From: Argyresthia goedartella
Lineage: Eukaryota; Arthropoda; Insecta; Lepidoptera; Argyresthiidae
NCBI GenBank assembly: GCA_949825045.1
Contig: OX463815.1
Span: forward strand, 17,477,231 to 17,541,230
Length of the DNA: 64,000 nt
Direction of reading: 5' to 3'
The translations under genes were made by a program, and so were the position numbers. The notes under the pieces are model-generated. The model made no database searches and was not told the DNA's origin. It saw only the letters and a list, made by a program, of their open reading frames with translations. Below are positions 13,301 through 25,084 of this stretch, piece by piece (within the stretch, counting starts at the first letter, position 1; the number at the start of each line of letters is the position of its first letter).

Positions 13301-14062
13301 GGGTACATAATGAGAACACCAAAAAAATACTAAAAATATAAAAAGGCATATATTTTTGTGTAAACTCCCATTACATCTAAATAAACCCCTGCCGTGTGGT
13401 AAAAAAAATGTCAGTCACACTGGGAATTGCACAATTTTTGCAATTACATATTATTTACCTGGAAAGGGGTGAGCGCTGGCGCCGGCACGCGACGGACGGG
13501 GTTCGGGCTGCGGCCGAAGGTGGTGAGGGCCGAGGCTGCGCCCACGCAGAAGACTAGCACCTGGAAGGGAAATGAACACAAAATGTATAGAAAATTTTAT
13601 AAAGATTTCATAAATTATTTATTTATTTAAAGTATAATATCTGACGTTCCGTGTTTCAGGGGGCACGTTAAGCTTTAGGTGCCAGCTACTATCGCTACTG
13701 AGCCAGCGTGATGGAGTATGGCTCAATCATTCTGGGCATACGCCACTCGGTGGGGACATTAATGGGTTATATATATTTTTTATAGATATTATATTGTGAA
13801 AAATATATAGGTACTCCAGCAACACACAATAAAGTCATGCAAGTCGATCATGCATTTGTGACTGTACCAGAAATATATGTTTGATACACCTAAGTGTACG
13901 ACTGGGGACACAGGTATATAACAAACTAAAAACACCTCTTTATGAATCTGGATTTCTTGAAAATATACTTTTTCAAGTTTGGCTCAGTTACGTAACTAAT
14001 GATAATTGATAATTATAATTAAAACACATGCAAAATAAGTTAAGACTTACGAAAATTTTCAT
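10344..14062 (-). CDS. RR-1 cuticular protein, six coding exons
   Basis: A secreted structural protein of the cuticle, expected to bind chitin through its Rebers-Riddiford RR-1 domain. Coding exons on the minus strand are 14051-14062, 13459-13560, 13061-13194, 11846-11918, 11503-11592 and 10344-10436. All have GT/AG borders and compatible phases, giving 167 aa. Residues 1-16 ([16 protein letters not shown]) form a signal peptide. Residues 17-70 are a Pro/Ala/Val-rich linker. RR-1 spans about 71-140, with [20 protein letters not shown] and then [12 protein letters not shown]. The last exon is [11 protein letters not shown] and ends in VQN. Introns hold a LINE fragment (10922-11440, antisense), a TTCCGTA-type repeat and a perfect 39-bp hairpin. 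A TATA box lies at 14128-14134. Family assignment is firm; the exact orthologue is unknown. Confidence 0.93.
10920..11455 (+). mobile_element. LINE 3' fragment in the last intron of the cuticle gene
   Basis: This piece encodes the same RT C-terminal tail as 7294-7920: [32 protein letters not shown] and IKEHCKPLS. It is followed by the related 3' UTR (GGTTTGCTGGAAGAAACCTC) and an end in GAAGAACTACGAATTATGAA. It lies antisense to the cuticle gene, between its exons 11503-11592 and 10344-10436. It is 5'-truncated and inactive. Confidence 0.8.
12016..12424 (+). mobile_element. Non-autonomous repeat of the GTGCGAGTC...GGGTTCCG family
   Basis: It begins GGCCAAGTGCGAGTCAGACT and AAGGGTTCCGCAC, and ends GGTACGGAACCCTTAAAA. 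The head matches copies at 46803-47625, 47890-48250 and 56887-57290. No protein is encoded. It lies in the intron between exons 11846-11918 and 13061-13194 of the first cuticle gene. Confidence 0.6.
12457..12538. repeat. Perfect 39-bp inverted repeat with 4-nt loop
   Basis: Bases 12457-12495 are exactly complementary to 12500-12538, leaving TAAC as loop. The arm begins CCTGAAACTCCTAAAGAATA and ends GGAAGTCATA. It sits inside an intron of the first cuticle gene, just after a GGGTTCCG-family repeat. It could be the core of a MITE or fold as a hairpin in the pre-mRNA. Confidence 0.9.
13640..13780 (+). repeat. Interspersed repeat with TGAGCCAGCGTGATGGAGTA
   Basis: The box CACTGAGCCAGC-TGGTGGAGTATGGCTCAAT occurs here with variation and again at about 15843-15875. 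It is followed in both by a CTCGGTGGG-ACGATAA-GGGTTA-type end. Related words (AGCCAGTTATTC) appear near 42935 and 56035. This is probably a decayed SINE-like family. Confidence 0.5.
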
Positions 14063-14127
14063 GTTTCTGAGATCTGCGTTAGAGCTTGATCCAAAACAAA
14101 CAGGTACAAATACTTGGACCCACGCGC

Positions 14128-14134
14128 TTTTATA
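14128..14134 (-). promoter_or_regulatory. TATA box of the first cuticle gene
   Basis: TATAAAA on the minus strand lies 66 bp before the start codon at 14062, leaving room for a short 5' UTR. No other signal was identified. Confidence 0.7.
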
Positions 14135-14639
14135 TCCAGGCAAATAATAAAGCCTCAAAGTTTAGGGTGTTGACCTATTGTAGTGACCTTTTGACAGACG
14201 AGTTTTGTTGATGGAAACGGAGAGCAGATGAATTAATTAAACAAGGAGACAAAAAAAACTTATATATGACCTTTTAATCTTGTATTTATGCATGTTATCA
14301 GATAAAGATGGATTCGCATATTTTTTTAAAACATTTTTATAAATCAACTTATTTTTCGACAAGATTACTTTCGGATTATGTCTCTTTCTGACTTCACTTA
14401 CAGATTAGGTCACTTTCTGAGGAAGTCATGCTCGCTTTTTTACAGACAATCACAATAAATTTAGGTACAGTCCATGTTTGTCAACATGAGCCAAACCAAT
14501 AAAAACAATGGCGGATCAATATAATGTCACATTTCACATTTCATTTTACGGATATTTCAGAAATCCCGTAATATTTTGTTGAAGGTCTTAGCGGAATTTA
14601 GTTAGGAACACAATTACATCGAAATGGTTTTCTCAGTTT

Positions 14640-14885
14640 GGTACCTTTGTTTTTTTTTACATGGCCCCTTGTTGGGTATAAATCTAGATTCAAAATTGCA
14701 GTGGGGTCCTCACAATTCGTCTATAGCTGGAAGGTTGAGTGCTGCAGCTTTTTATCTACGAAAAATTAGACAGTTTACTGATGAAGCCACTGCAATATTA
14801 GTATATTTCAGTTACTTTCACAGCATTATGTCATAAGGCATTATGTTGTGGTGTAAAGCCGCGGATATCCACTCGGTATATGTGG
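14640..14885 (+). mobile_element. LINE RT C-terminal fragment
   Basis: The plus strand reads LLGINLDSKLQWGPH, then AGRLSAAAFYLRKIRQFTDE and YFSYFHSIMS, then a stop. This matches the region after the RT core in the LINEs at 20461-21648 (minus) and 33103-34486 (plus). It is truncated at both ends. Confidence 0.75.
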
Positions 14886-16910
14886 ATTTGATTTGATTTG
14901 ACATTGTATTTTAGTTATTTTTAATTGATTAATTAATGTGTTTTGTGAATAATTATAAATAAAGTTGTTCTCTTTAGCAACACTCTCATTACATAAAGAA
15001 AATGTAATTTAAAATGCATTCATACACTCACTATAATATATGAATAAATATTATATTAAGATATATGCATTTTAAAAACTTATACTATGATGGTACCCGC
15101 TCTAATTATAATACCTAATTCTAAGATAGTATAGTAGCACGTATAATACCGTCTTTTCGTGGATTGGATGGAAGATGTTCATCAAAATAATTGATCTCTC
15201 ATTGAGATATTATATTGAATCTGTCCTCTCTTTAGAGGATTAAAATCTACCTCAGTTTAATGTCTTCATCATCATCATCATCATCATCATCAACCTGCCA
15301 GGGAACCCGCTGTTAAGTCTACTATACAACATCATGACTGTACACTTCGTAGTGTAACAAAATAACTGATTTAAAAGAGAATATTTCTGAATTTCTAATT
15401 TAATTTACTCCTCCTTCGACTCATATATAGTTACTTCGAGGGAAACACAGCTAAAGGTTAATTTATGCTATCAGTTCAAATAATCATAGACAATAAAAAT
15501 GACACACTGTTTCGGGCATTATAAACTAGTTTTGAGCTTCAAATGTCATTTGCTATTATTAAAAATAACATTAGGCTAATAAGCCAACAACAGTTACCAA
15601 TCAGAAGTAGGTACAGTATAGTATGGTATAGTACTTGCATAAATCACAGTTTTGTAAGGGTGCGCAAAGGGTGGTCTTAAAAAACTTGTCTATGTACTGC
15701 AATAATTGAACTGTATAGCGTGTCTCGGCTACTATCACGACTCGGTGGTAGTAGTCGTAAAGCTGTATCAGAGGCCCTAATAGGGCCCTGATTACTTCTA
15801 ACAGTCGGGTTGGGCGCTAGCCCGACACATCTCCATCAACACGCACTGAGCCAGCATGGTGGAGTATGGCTCAATCTTACTCGTATCCGGGTAAAGGCCC
15901 GTGCCCTCGGTGGGCACGATAACGGGCTACATTTACTTGTTTTTTGAGGCTACGTTTAGTATATTCGCGGAAACTAAACGTGAACTTGAATCTCTATGTC
16001 AAAACACAAACTAAATAAAGGTGTAATAGTTTCTTCGTAAAGTGAACGAGATATTCTGATTGGTTAACACTGGTTTGCAGACTGTTCAATTAAAAATACT
16101 GTGTCGAATACTACAAAACATGGCTTGGAGTAAACAAGCTGGCAATTCTTGGGAGAATGCGTAATGTATTCACACATAAAATGGCATACACTAGGAATGG
16201 ATGGCATTGAAAAAGATAACTTGACAAACTTAAAGTTTAGCGACATTCAAGAATTTATTATAAGAACAGAACAGGTTCGGGGGGGGGGGGGGGGGGGGGG
16301 GGACATTGTAACCAAACACTGAAAATTGAGTGAAATAGTCACAATAGAGGAGCGATCACTTGCCTGTGCTTCAGTGAGCATCTCACCGATTCATCTATCT
16401 ACAAAACATGGTAAATAAGAGCCAGCCCAAACGCATGACGAAGTGAAAAATATTTATTGCTTTATTAAAAACTATTTCTAATTAAGGATATTCAGAATGA
16501 TGAAATAACCCTCTAAAAGCCTAAATTCTAACTGAAGACGTCTTCTAGATGTGTTGTCATAGAGACAAATTACATATACCGGTACCTAAGTCTTTTTACC
16601 GAATTTTACCAGAGCGAGTATGTATAAAAATAATCTTCTCAATTCCAATTAATAAAGGAAAATTTAAGCGAAGGCCCTAGCAAATAGTAAAAGGATGTTT
16701 ATGTTTGATTAAAAACAATGTATTAAATTTTCATTTCCAGTAAAAAAATATCACTTTATGTACAACTCGTCTAACACTCATAAAAAACAACGAAAAATTA
16801 TCACCATTGACTTTGAATTGACACTCCTTACTAATTTACATCTTCTGTATGTTATATCGTTAAATTGTATACTCTATCTTCAATATGAAGAAGTTTAGGA
16901 ATTTGAGCGC
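14886..16910. other. Intergenic with simple repeats
   Basis: No gene is visible. It contains a (CAT)n microsatellite at about 15267-15292, a second copy of the TGAGCCAGC repeat family at about 15720-15935, and a 24-base poly-G run at 16279-16302. The part next to 16911 should include the 3' UTR of the following minus-strand cuticle gene. Confidence 0.5.
16279..16302 (+). repeat. Uninterrupted poly-G run of 24 bases
   Basis: Twenty-four consecutive G residues follow CAGGTTC and precede ACATTG. Long homopolymer G is rare in AT-rich insect DNA and its length may be uncertain in the assembly. Confidence 0.9.
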
Positions 16911-17623
16911 TTAGTTCTCAGGTTGTGGCGGCGCGGTTGCAAGGTAGTCCAGAGCCTTCTGGATGTCCGCGGGTATCGGGGGAGGGGTGGGGAGATGGGC
17001 CCCCTGAGGCTGGTAGCCGTTCTCATTGGCGACGTAAGTCAGCTGGATAGGGGTTCCATCCTCAGCGGTGTACTGGAACTGTCCTTGGACTTCCAAGGCT
17101 GGTTCTTCTGCGCCGATGTTCTTCAGAGCCCCTTTTTCCTCGGCGTTGATTCCGTTGCCGGTCTCGTACGCCCACTGGTAGGAGCCGTCGGGGGCAATCT
17201 CGCTGTCCTGTCGCAGGATGGGGATGGGCTCGGTGGGTCCCTGAGGAGCTGCGAAGGCGGCCGCCACCAAAGCGAAGAAAATCTGCAAAGATATCATCGT
17301 GTTGTTCAATGTTATTCACACAATCACAAATTGTATGCTACAATTGTAAACAAATTAATTTAATAGTTCACTTATAAGCAGGCTTGCATTGCCTCTGGAC
17401 CCACTGGACTCATTTTATTGTGAAAACCAGAAACAATGACGTCACATAACCGTCCAAAACCCAAGTTAGTTTTTCACCCCAGCCGGGATTCGAACCCGTA
17501 TTGTTAATTTCCGATATCCGTTATCACTGAATCCGATAGTGCACTTTCACTTAAACTTTATTCCTTTCACACTGTCTCTCTTTCACTCTATTTTTTCACT
17601 CTGCCACTTACAGCGGTCTTCAT
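16911..17623 (-). CDS. RR-1 cuticular protein, two coding exons
   Basis: Coding exons are 17612-17623 (MKTA) and 16911-17282, joined by GTAAGT...TTTGCAG in phase 0 to give 127 aa. The open frame runs on upstream of 17282 to an ATG at 17309. I prefer the spliced start, because it uses a strong acceptor, restores a standard signal peptide (MKTAIFFALVAAAFA) and copies the 12-nt first exon of its neighbours. RR-1 runs from about residue 36, with YQWAYETGNGINAEEKGALK, a charged middle segment and [18 protein letters not shown]. The end is [20 protein letters not shown]. It resembles the small LCP/SgAbd-type endocuticle proteins. A TATA box is at 17673-17680. Confidence 0.93.
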
Positions 17624-17672
17624 GTTTTTGCCGGCGAAGGTAGGACAATGTGCTCTAACAGTTTAATATCGG

Positions 17673-17680
17673 TTTATATA
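17673..17680 (-). promoter_or_regulatory. TATA box of the two-exon cuticle gene
   Basis: TATATAAA on the minus strand lies 50 bp upstream of the start codon at 17623, which fits a short leader. Confidence 0.65.
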
Positions 17681-18692
17681 TGTGCGGTCACTGCCGCCTA
17701 CCACCTCTGCCTATGATTGCACCATTTGACGCTCTCGGAGGTAAAATTATCGAAATATGAGCCTTCTGATCTGTAGTTATGCGTGTGTGATGTCGACAGG
17801 CATCACAATTCAATCGTTTAATTGTTAACGTTTAAAGTTGTATCCTAAACGATGGTCTGTGTCTATGATGGCTGCCGCCAATTGGTACAAGATTGGTCGA
17901 AGGAACTTATTTACTTGAAACTGTCAGCAGATCAGGAAACTAAATTTAAAACAATATTTGATTTCTGCGAGAGTTGCACATAAGTAAAAAGATATAATTG
18001 AAAGCCATACAAGGCAGAGTAAAAATTATGTGGAGTATACAAAGATATAACGGGCGCACAGATCCTACGATTTTGTAACAGTTTGAAATACCCAAAAGTA
18101 GTGTTAATTACTCACTAAACGTATGTGTGAAGGTGTCAGGATAAGTTTACCGTGTGTTGAAATATTAAAAACCAAATAGCTTTGGATATTGATCATTTAT
18201 TTTTATGGCAGAAGGCAAGGTTTTGTTGTCTGCTAAAAATTATTTGTCTGTATGTGCACATTATTGTACACTTATTTTATAATTACAACCTTACACAAGA
18301 TCTTTAATAAATGCCAAAGAGTTAACAGAGATGCAGAATCACAAAAGGAACCCACAGCAACGGCCAGCTACATAAGCAAACATTATCAAGGTTGTATTTC
18401 CAATACCCCAGAAGTCAGGAAAATATACAGGATGTAAAATATAAATTTCGGTCTCAAAGTCAAATATAACTATAGTCCTCTGATCCCTCTTACAAAAACA
18501 TGACCATTTTTTACAAAAACATATCAAAATTATTCATTTGTACTAATATGCTAATGATTGATCTATTGATTTGTCAAACAAATATCAAATATCAATTACC
18601 GAATTACAAGGTTCGGATTGACGAAATAACAAAAATATTGAATTAACATATTGAGTCAACATGTTTCACAATGTTTATTACATATAATATCC
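17681..18692. other. Intergenic, no supported gene
   Basis: AT-rich sequence upstream of the two-exon cuticle gene; its distal promoter may lie here. I saw no coding sequence or clear repeat. Confidence 0.4.
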
Positions 18693-18812
18693 CAGATTCT
18701 GAAGGCGTCAAAAGTTACAAACTGAGGAACTTAACTGATAGCTCTTCAAATTAGTTTTAAACTAATTTGAAGAGCTGTTAGTTTAGTTGTGACGCCTCTA
18801 GAATCAATACAC
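18693..18812. repeat. Foldback element with 18-bp perfect hairpin
   Basis: The core AGCTCTTCAAATTAGTTT (18740-18757) is followed by one T and its exact reverse complement (18759-18776). Weaker pairing extends outward (GATTCT-AAGGCGTCA with TGACGCCT-AGAATC). This gives a small foldback element of about 120 bp. Confidence 0.7.
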
Positions 18813-19550
18813 AATTAATATGAACTCGTGACCTCCTGACGTATCTGATATCATCATTAGTAACATTGTAACGTTCCTTTCTACGCCGATGTTGTAATTT
18901 CATTGATGATGGTTTAATTAACGTCATCTGTTATAAAAGTGACCTAGCTATAGCATAATTAGCCTTGGCCATGACGTTGAAGACCAGGTCAACACAATCA
19001 ACATATACGGCAGTTTGTGGCGAAAAATTGCTTAATTTGCTTGATACGTGCAAGGGAATCAAAACCCATGGGGTACTTCCCTTTAACCTAGAATCATGAG
19101 AAAGGATATGGGGTACACTAGTTTGGAAGAACAGCCCAAACCGTACGAAACGAAACTCTCGTATTGCATGTATTCCTCTTGATTATAATGTTAGGGGTCG
19201 CATCTCTGGGGGGCTTGGGAAACTTGAGCACGATACAAAATGGGAAAATATTTCAGTAATAACTATTTGTATATTGCAGCAGTGATTGGCACATGTCGGA
19301 TATTTTTGGCGTCTTGAAGGGTAAAGTGTTGATAAAGGGGTGTAAAAAAACAATAAACTTTAAACAATATGCTTCGTTATCACAATGTCGTCCAAGTAAA
19401 CAAACCCGGCAAGCTTTATAAGAGCACAGATCTCCGCTACCGGTTTAAGTCCTGTCCTACGCGTGCTACAAATAACTTCTCATCAGCTTTCGGTCATAAA
19501 TTCGCAAAAAAATCGTTAATATTTTCTTTATAAGGTTCGTAAATATTATA
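18813..19550. other. Intergenic, nothing recognised
   Basis: No gene, RNA or repeat is recognised between the foldback element and the Tc1-like transposon. Confidence 0.4.
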
Positions 19551-19680
19551 TACTACTCAAAAGAAAATAGGGGCCACTAAGTATTTTGATTGCTACGTGA
19601 AAAATATAGTAAACAGTAATGTATATTTATTAAAATAACATGAAACAAGGCTTTTGTTTTAACTTATGCTAATAACCATT

Positions 19681-22407
19681 CAAAACTCAAAACTCAAAAC
19701 GTTTATTCTGTAAATAGGCCACAAGGGCACTTTCACATGTCATTTCATTTCATTTTTTACAGAACATTTGGTATTATGATTTGTATCATATTATCAGAAA
19801 AAAAAAGTACTTAATTATTGTTTCTGAGAGATGTAAAGAGTCTCAAATGTCATAATAAAATAATTAAAATATAAATAACAGAGATGTATAGTCTCTTTAG
19901 TCAATAATACAATGATAATAGGAGATGTAAATGGTCCCCACAGTCAAGAGTTGTATAATTAAATTAATCTTTGGAGGTGTAAAAGGCCTCCAAGTGTCCA
20001 GTAAAAGAAACTCTGGCAGTGAGGATGCTCACAATTAATTAGAACAATTCAGTCCCAAGCATTTTTATCGTCTATGTACTCTTTAATACTGTAGTAAGCT
20101 TTAGAAATAAGCCTTTGCTTGATGTATTTCTTGAACTTATTAATTGATAGATCTGTCAAAGTGCTTGGGAGTTTATTGTAAAATCTTACACAATTACCCT
20201 TGAACGAGTTTTTTATTTTATGGAGCCGAGTAGTGGGCACTGCAAGTTTGTCCTTGTTTCTAGTATTAAAGTTATGTATATCACAGTTTCTTCGAAAGTT
20301 AACAATGTTCTTATGGACATACATAATATTCTCGTAAATATATTGACTATGGACTGTCAATATATTTACTTCTTTAAACTTATTTCTAAGAGAATCTCTA
20401 TTATTCATTTTATAAATCGCACGAACAGCCCGCTTCTGCAGCACAAAAATAGTATTTATGTCAGCAGCACTGCCCCAGAGCAGAATACATAATACTATGA
20501 AAATAACTAAAATAAACTAATCTGGCTGTTTTTAAATCTGTCAAGTGACGGATTTTCCTGCATGCAAAAGCTGCAGAGCTCAGTCTGTTCGATAGCTTAT
20601 CAATATGTGGACCCCATTGGAGTTTGGAATCCAACGTTATACCAAGAAACACTGTGCTGGTTACCAATTCCAATTCCTCATTTTTAATTGTTATACATGT
20701 CTGATTATTTTTAACGTTAGTAGTAAGAAACTTAACACATTTAGTCTTTTTCTCATTTAATAGCAAATTATTAACATTAAACCAATTTACCACTCTTGAT
20801 ATGGTATTGTTCACGTGATCATCATTAGCGTGTTGGTTTCGCTTTGTTTTAAAAATAAGTGAGGTGTCATCAGCAAACAGTACCATATCATGACAGTCCC
20901 TTCCTAGATAGGGTAAGTCGTTTATATAGATGAGGAATAGGAAGGGTCCCAATATTGAGCCCTGTGGCACGCCCAAACAAACCAATGATCCTGGTGATCG
21001 TTCTCCGTTTACGTCTACCCTTTGTATTCTTCCGTTCAGATAAGATTTTAACAAATTCAATGACGTGTCTCTAACTCCATAATGATGTAATTTCCTGATC
21101 AATGTTTCATGACAAACGCAATCAAAAGCCTTAGATAAGTCACAAAAAATGCCTAGGGCATCTTGTGACTCTTCCCAGGCATCAAAAATACTTTCAATGA
21201 ACTGAATTCCGGCATCTGTTGTTGAACGACCGCGAGTGAATCCAAACTGTTTGTTATGCATTAGCTTATTTGATTCAAAATGATGTAATAGCTGTGATAA
21301 GATTAATTTCTCAAAAATTTTACTAAAAGTTGGTTGCATTGATATAGGTCTGAAATTGGTGGGGTCTTGAGTACTACCTGCTTTGAAGAGGGGAATTATC
21401 TTACTTTGTTTCATTAAATCAGGAAATTCACCGCAGTCTATACAATTGTTGAAAATGACCGCTAGGTCAGGTGCAATTAATTCGTTTAGGGATTTAACGA
21501 CGTGAACAGAGAGTCCCCAAAGATCATTCGTTTTCTTAACATTTATCAATTTAAATGCCTTTACGACATCTGAACTTGTGACGTGCTTAAAATTCAAGTA
21601 TGAAGCACACTCTGAGACATTATCTTTTAATATTGCAACAGCAGACAAAGGTGACGAATTTAAATACTTAGTCGTGGAAGCCGGTGCATTAGTAAAAAAC
21701 GATTCAAATTCAGTTGCAACTTCTAAGCTAGAACTCGTAAGCTGTCCATTGATTTTTAGTTCTTAATCGTGACTCGCTTTTTTACTACGACCGGCCTCCT
21801 CATTAATTATTTTCCAAGTCGTTTTTATAACATCGGAATTATTCTTAATTTTACTACTCAGAAAATTACGTTTAGCTGTATGACAGTCTAATTTAAATTG
21901 TTTGGAGAACTGTTTGACTTGTTCTTTAAATTCGTCACTCATGTTGAACCGTCGTTCCTCATACAATGCATACAATGCTTGCCTGCGTTTATGCAACTCT
22001 GCAGTAGCCCACGTACTAAAGTCGTTTGAACCACCAACCACAACCGATTTTGAAGTGAATATCGCGATGTACTGTTTCATAAAGGTTTCAAAGAATAAGT
22101 TATACATTATATTAGGAGACTGTTCAGCAGCAAAAAACGGTAGTTCCTGGGCTAAAGAGTATCTCATTCTTTCTAACCGGTCAGCAATTATTGGCACAAA
22201 CGAAATTTTCTTTTTAATGACAGGTTCTCTAATAGAATCAAATTGAAATAATTGACCTAAATGATCTGAATCCAATTCACTGATAACACTTTTACTGATT
22301 GGAATAACATCAGTAAAAATGTTGTCAATGCATGTAGCACTAGTAGCAGTCACTCATTTAATTGTGTAGTCAATTGTTTCACTTATTTCAATTAACATGA
22401 AATTAGT
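19681..22407 (-). mobile_element. LINE (CR1/Jockey type) inside the Tc1-like element
   Basis: On the minus strand an open frame from 22353 gives the end of an endonuclease domain (CIDNIFTDV, LDSDHLGQ), a linker and the reverse transcriptase. The RT has FRPISMQPTFSKIFEKLI, GFTRGRSTTDA, DLSKAFDCVCHE, GVPQGSILGPFLFLIYINDL and the catalytic FADDTSLIF. One in-frame TAA at about 21763 and one frameshift near 20455 break it. The C-terminal tail continues at 20444-20049. The 3' end has CAAAACTCAAAACTC repeats near 19681-19700. It is 5'-truncated and inactive; boundaries are approximate. Confidence 0.85.
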
Positions 22408-22487
22408 CCATTGTCAACAGCAAAAACTAACCAGAAACTCTTTGCAAAACAAAACAAAAACTGACACAAGCTGTTTTTTTTAATGGT

Positions 22488-23531
22488 TTAGTAACGGGTG
22501 TGTCCTCCTCTCCTGTTTTCACACTCCTGGAGCCTTGAATGCATACTCTCGATTAAGTTTCTTATGTTTTCATCAGGTATCTCTTCCCACGCACGTTTCA
22601 GAGCATCCATAAGCTGTTGCTGTTTGTGAACCTCTTGCTCATGCTCCCTAACCCTTCGTTTTAATTGGACCCACATATGCTCTATTGGATTTAAATCCGG
22701 ACTATACGCTGGCCATGGTAGGACACGAATATGGGAGTCATCCAGTACAGTGTGAGTGGCCCGAGCTGTGTGTGGGCGGGCATTGTCATGCATTAACCAG
22801 AACCCTGGCCCCACTCTCTGTGAGAATGAAATCACATGAGGCCTGATGACTTCATCGATGTACCGTTGTGCAGTTACTGTGCCTTGATTTAAGAAAACCA
22901 GCTCAGTTTTGCCTTGTAAGCTAATCCCAGCACAAACCATCACACTAGGACCTCCAAAGCGGTCAATTTCCTTGATGCAGACATCGGAAAATCTCTCACC
23001 CTGTCGTCTCCATACTCTAATCCGCCGATCATCACTACAAAGCTTCACTTTACACTCATCTGTGAAGAGCACCATACCCCATTGATTCATGCTCCAATCT
23101 GAATGTTCGCGGCAAAAACTTAAACGATTTCCACGTTGAACCCTAGATAAAGGAATTCGTACTATTCGGCGTCTGGACCTTTGCTGGTCTTCATGCAGTC
23201 GATTACGTATCGTTTGGTCACTAACACGAGTCCCCGTTGTCAACCGTAGGCGATTTTGTAACTTACGTGCCGTCACAGAGCGCTCTCGACGGGCACTCAA
23301 TCGGATGTAGCGATCCTCTTGTGCCGTTGTCGCTCGCACCCTGCCCGATCCAGGCCTTCTTGCAACACTGCCAGTCTCTTGGAACCGATCCCACACATTT
23401 TGGATGGCTCGGCGAGAGAAACCCAACGAAAAAGCTACAAACCGCTGTGAATGACCTTCAGCAATCAATGTAACGGCTCTGGTGGCAGTAATGGTATCCA
23501 TATGCCTTCGTTGACGTGGCATTATTAACAA
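22488..23531 (-). CDS. Tc1-like transposase (DD34E), open frame
   Basis: A 347-aa transposase that would cut and paste its own element at TA sites in the nucleus. The N-terminal part has a paired-type helix-turn-helix (ATRAVTLIAEGHSQRFVAF, RRAIQNVWDRF) and a GRPR-like basic box (RRPGSGRV). The catalytic triad is visible. The first Asp is in LFTDECK. The second is in MHDNARPHTA. The Glu is in YSPDLNPIEHMW, exactly 34 residues after the second Asp. No stop or frameshift was seen and the length is normal for Tc1. The frame starts MLIMPRQRRHMD; the Met at residue 4 (MPRQ) is as likely a start. It sits inside intact terminal repeats, but the LINE lies between its stop and the left repeat. Confidence 0.92.
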   Translation of the reverse strand: MLIMPRQRRHMDTITATRAVTLIAEGHSQRFVAFSLGFSRRAIQNVWDRFQETGSVARRPGSGRVRATTAQEDRYIRLSARRERSVTARKLQNRLRLTTGTRVSDQTIRNRLHEDQQRSRRRIVRIPLSRVQRGNRLSFCREHSDWSMNQWGMVLFTDECKVKLCSDDRRIRVWRRQGERFSDVCIKEIDRFGGPSVMVCAGISLQGKTELVFLNQGTVTAQRYIDEVIRPHVISFSQRVGPGFWLMHDNARPHTARATHTVLDDSHIRVLPWPAYSPDLNPIEHMWVQLKRRVREHEQEVHKQQQLMDALKRAWEEIPDENIRNLIESMHSRLQECENRRGGHTRY

Positions 23532-23970
23532 AAGATGTTAAAAGAAGCAAAAGATGGACAGAGATAGTTTTTTAACAGAATAAAATTGTGATTCCATCTG
23601 AAAGGAATTTGACCTGAAACTCGTTTTTTTTATTTGCTTCAATTTCTGGCCAGCTGTAAGACTTAAACACCAGCATTAAAGAGGTTGGATACTGAAGGAG
23701 GCCGGACATCATTAATTAGTCACTTATCAATTAGTTTACATCTAAAAATTTACTCAAAAACAGAAATATGTAAGTGGCCCTTATTTTCTTTTGAGTAGTA
23801 TATATTGTTGTGGATTATTCTGGTGACTCCAACTATTTTTTGGAAAATAATTATACACGGTATATACTATCTACTAAAGTAAGTTTTTTTTTCTCAAACA
23901 TGCAATGAAATGTCGTCATTACGTGCGTTATAACAGGCTTGGAAGTATCATGTTTCGGCCGCATAACTCG

Positions 23971-24522
23971 TGTTCGATTCCAAATCGATATTCGATCGAT
24001 GGTTTCTGAACGTTCATTTTAATTTGACGTTAGCTGTCAATCTGGCGTTTTGACAACTGACAGACGAAGAAAAAAAGCCTCGCAATGAAAACGCGTGTTG
24101 ATTAAGGGTTGAAGTTAAATCAAAGGGCATCTGGAATGTATTCGGGATTCCCTCAGGATTATTAATATAGCTGAGTGTGCCGTTGTCTCTCGAACCAGAT
24201 AAAGTTCGGATTTTCGTGCCCGATTCGTATTTACCACGTAGATACATAACCTGTGTTGGACCACTGTGCTCATTGACGCTGGCCCGCCAGTCATACCTGG
24301 TTGGCTGAAGAACCTGTCTACCAAGAAGAGCCTAGGGCGCGCCCGGGCCTTGCAGAGAGACAGGAGGTTGACGGGACCGAAGCACAGACCAGGTTAGATC
24401 TACCCCACATAACTTCAGCTCGGTGAATCGCCGACGTTCATCACTTCTTGGCACCTGATCGTCACGCTACCTCGTAGCTCATGGGCCCCTACGAGGTCAT
24501 TAGGTGCTGAGAAGCCTGAACA
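23971..24522 (+). repeat. 5' LTR of the BEL/Pao element
   Basis: 552 bp, TG...CA ends. The matching copy is at 30825-31376, with about six substitutions between them. The preceding ACTCG repeats after the 3' LTR. Confidence 0.93.
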
Positions 24523-25084
24523 TTTTGGTAGCAGAGCGTGATTTCCTGAGATTTGCAGCCGTCAAGGGCTCCAGGAAGGCACGATTTGGGACTATCAATC
24601 TGTAGGTATAGGCGGTTAAGTAACTTGGTTGTTCCTGTATCCACATAGATTGGTAGTATTGTAAGCTATAAGTCTATTGCTGGTAGTGGACAGACAGATA
24701 TTGCAGTTTTCCCTAAATGACCAGTTGTACTGAGATGTGACTCAGAATAGTAGGTACTCAACTTAGGTACGCATTGTATTAGGTACATTGTAGGTGAATT
24801 GAAATTTGCATTGAATTACTAGTTAGTCAATCTATTTATAACTTGAACTAATATTGACTATTATCTGTGTGTGTTATAATAATAAAGGGAAACTAACTTG
24901 TTATTTACCGGATTAGAATATTAGAAGTGTAGCATAATTTATATAGATATAAAACTCGGTTCCTATTGTTTAAGGAAAACAACATTATTTAAGTTATAGT
25001 TTAGGGTTCCCTAGTTTGGGTTAAAAACTGAAGGGTCCAATAAAATTGAGTTACTGCAAATTGTGAGTAAATATCGTTCCGATC

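Larger units (their letters stand above)
19551..23800 (-). mobile_element. Tc1-like transposon split by a LINE
   Basis: The ends are inverted repeats: TACTACTCAAAAGAAAATA at 19551 and its reverse complement ending at 23800. They are flanked by TA, the expected Tc1/mariner target. Removing the LINE at about 19681-22407 leaves about 1.5 kb, a normal Tc1 size. The transposase gene (22488-23531) is open. Both terminal repeats read clearly, so apart from the LINE the element looks complete. Confidence 0.85.

Noticed and set aside
15267..15292. (CAT)n stretch, also near 11693 and 51600
   Set aside because: Ordinary microsatellites; the plus-strand open frames over them have no coding character.
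16923..17363. 146-codon plus-strand open frame
   Set aside because: It is the antisense shadow of the RR-1 exon at 16911-17282.
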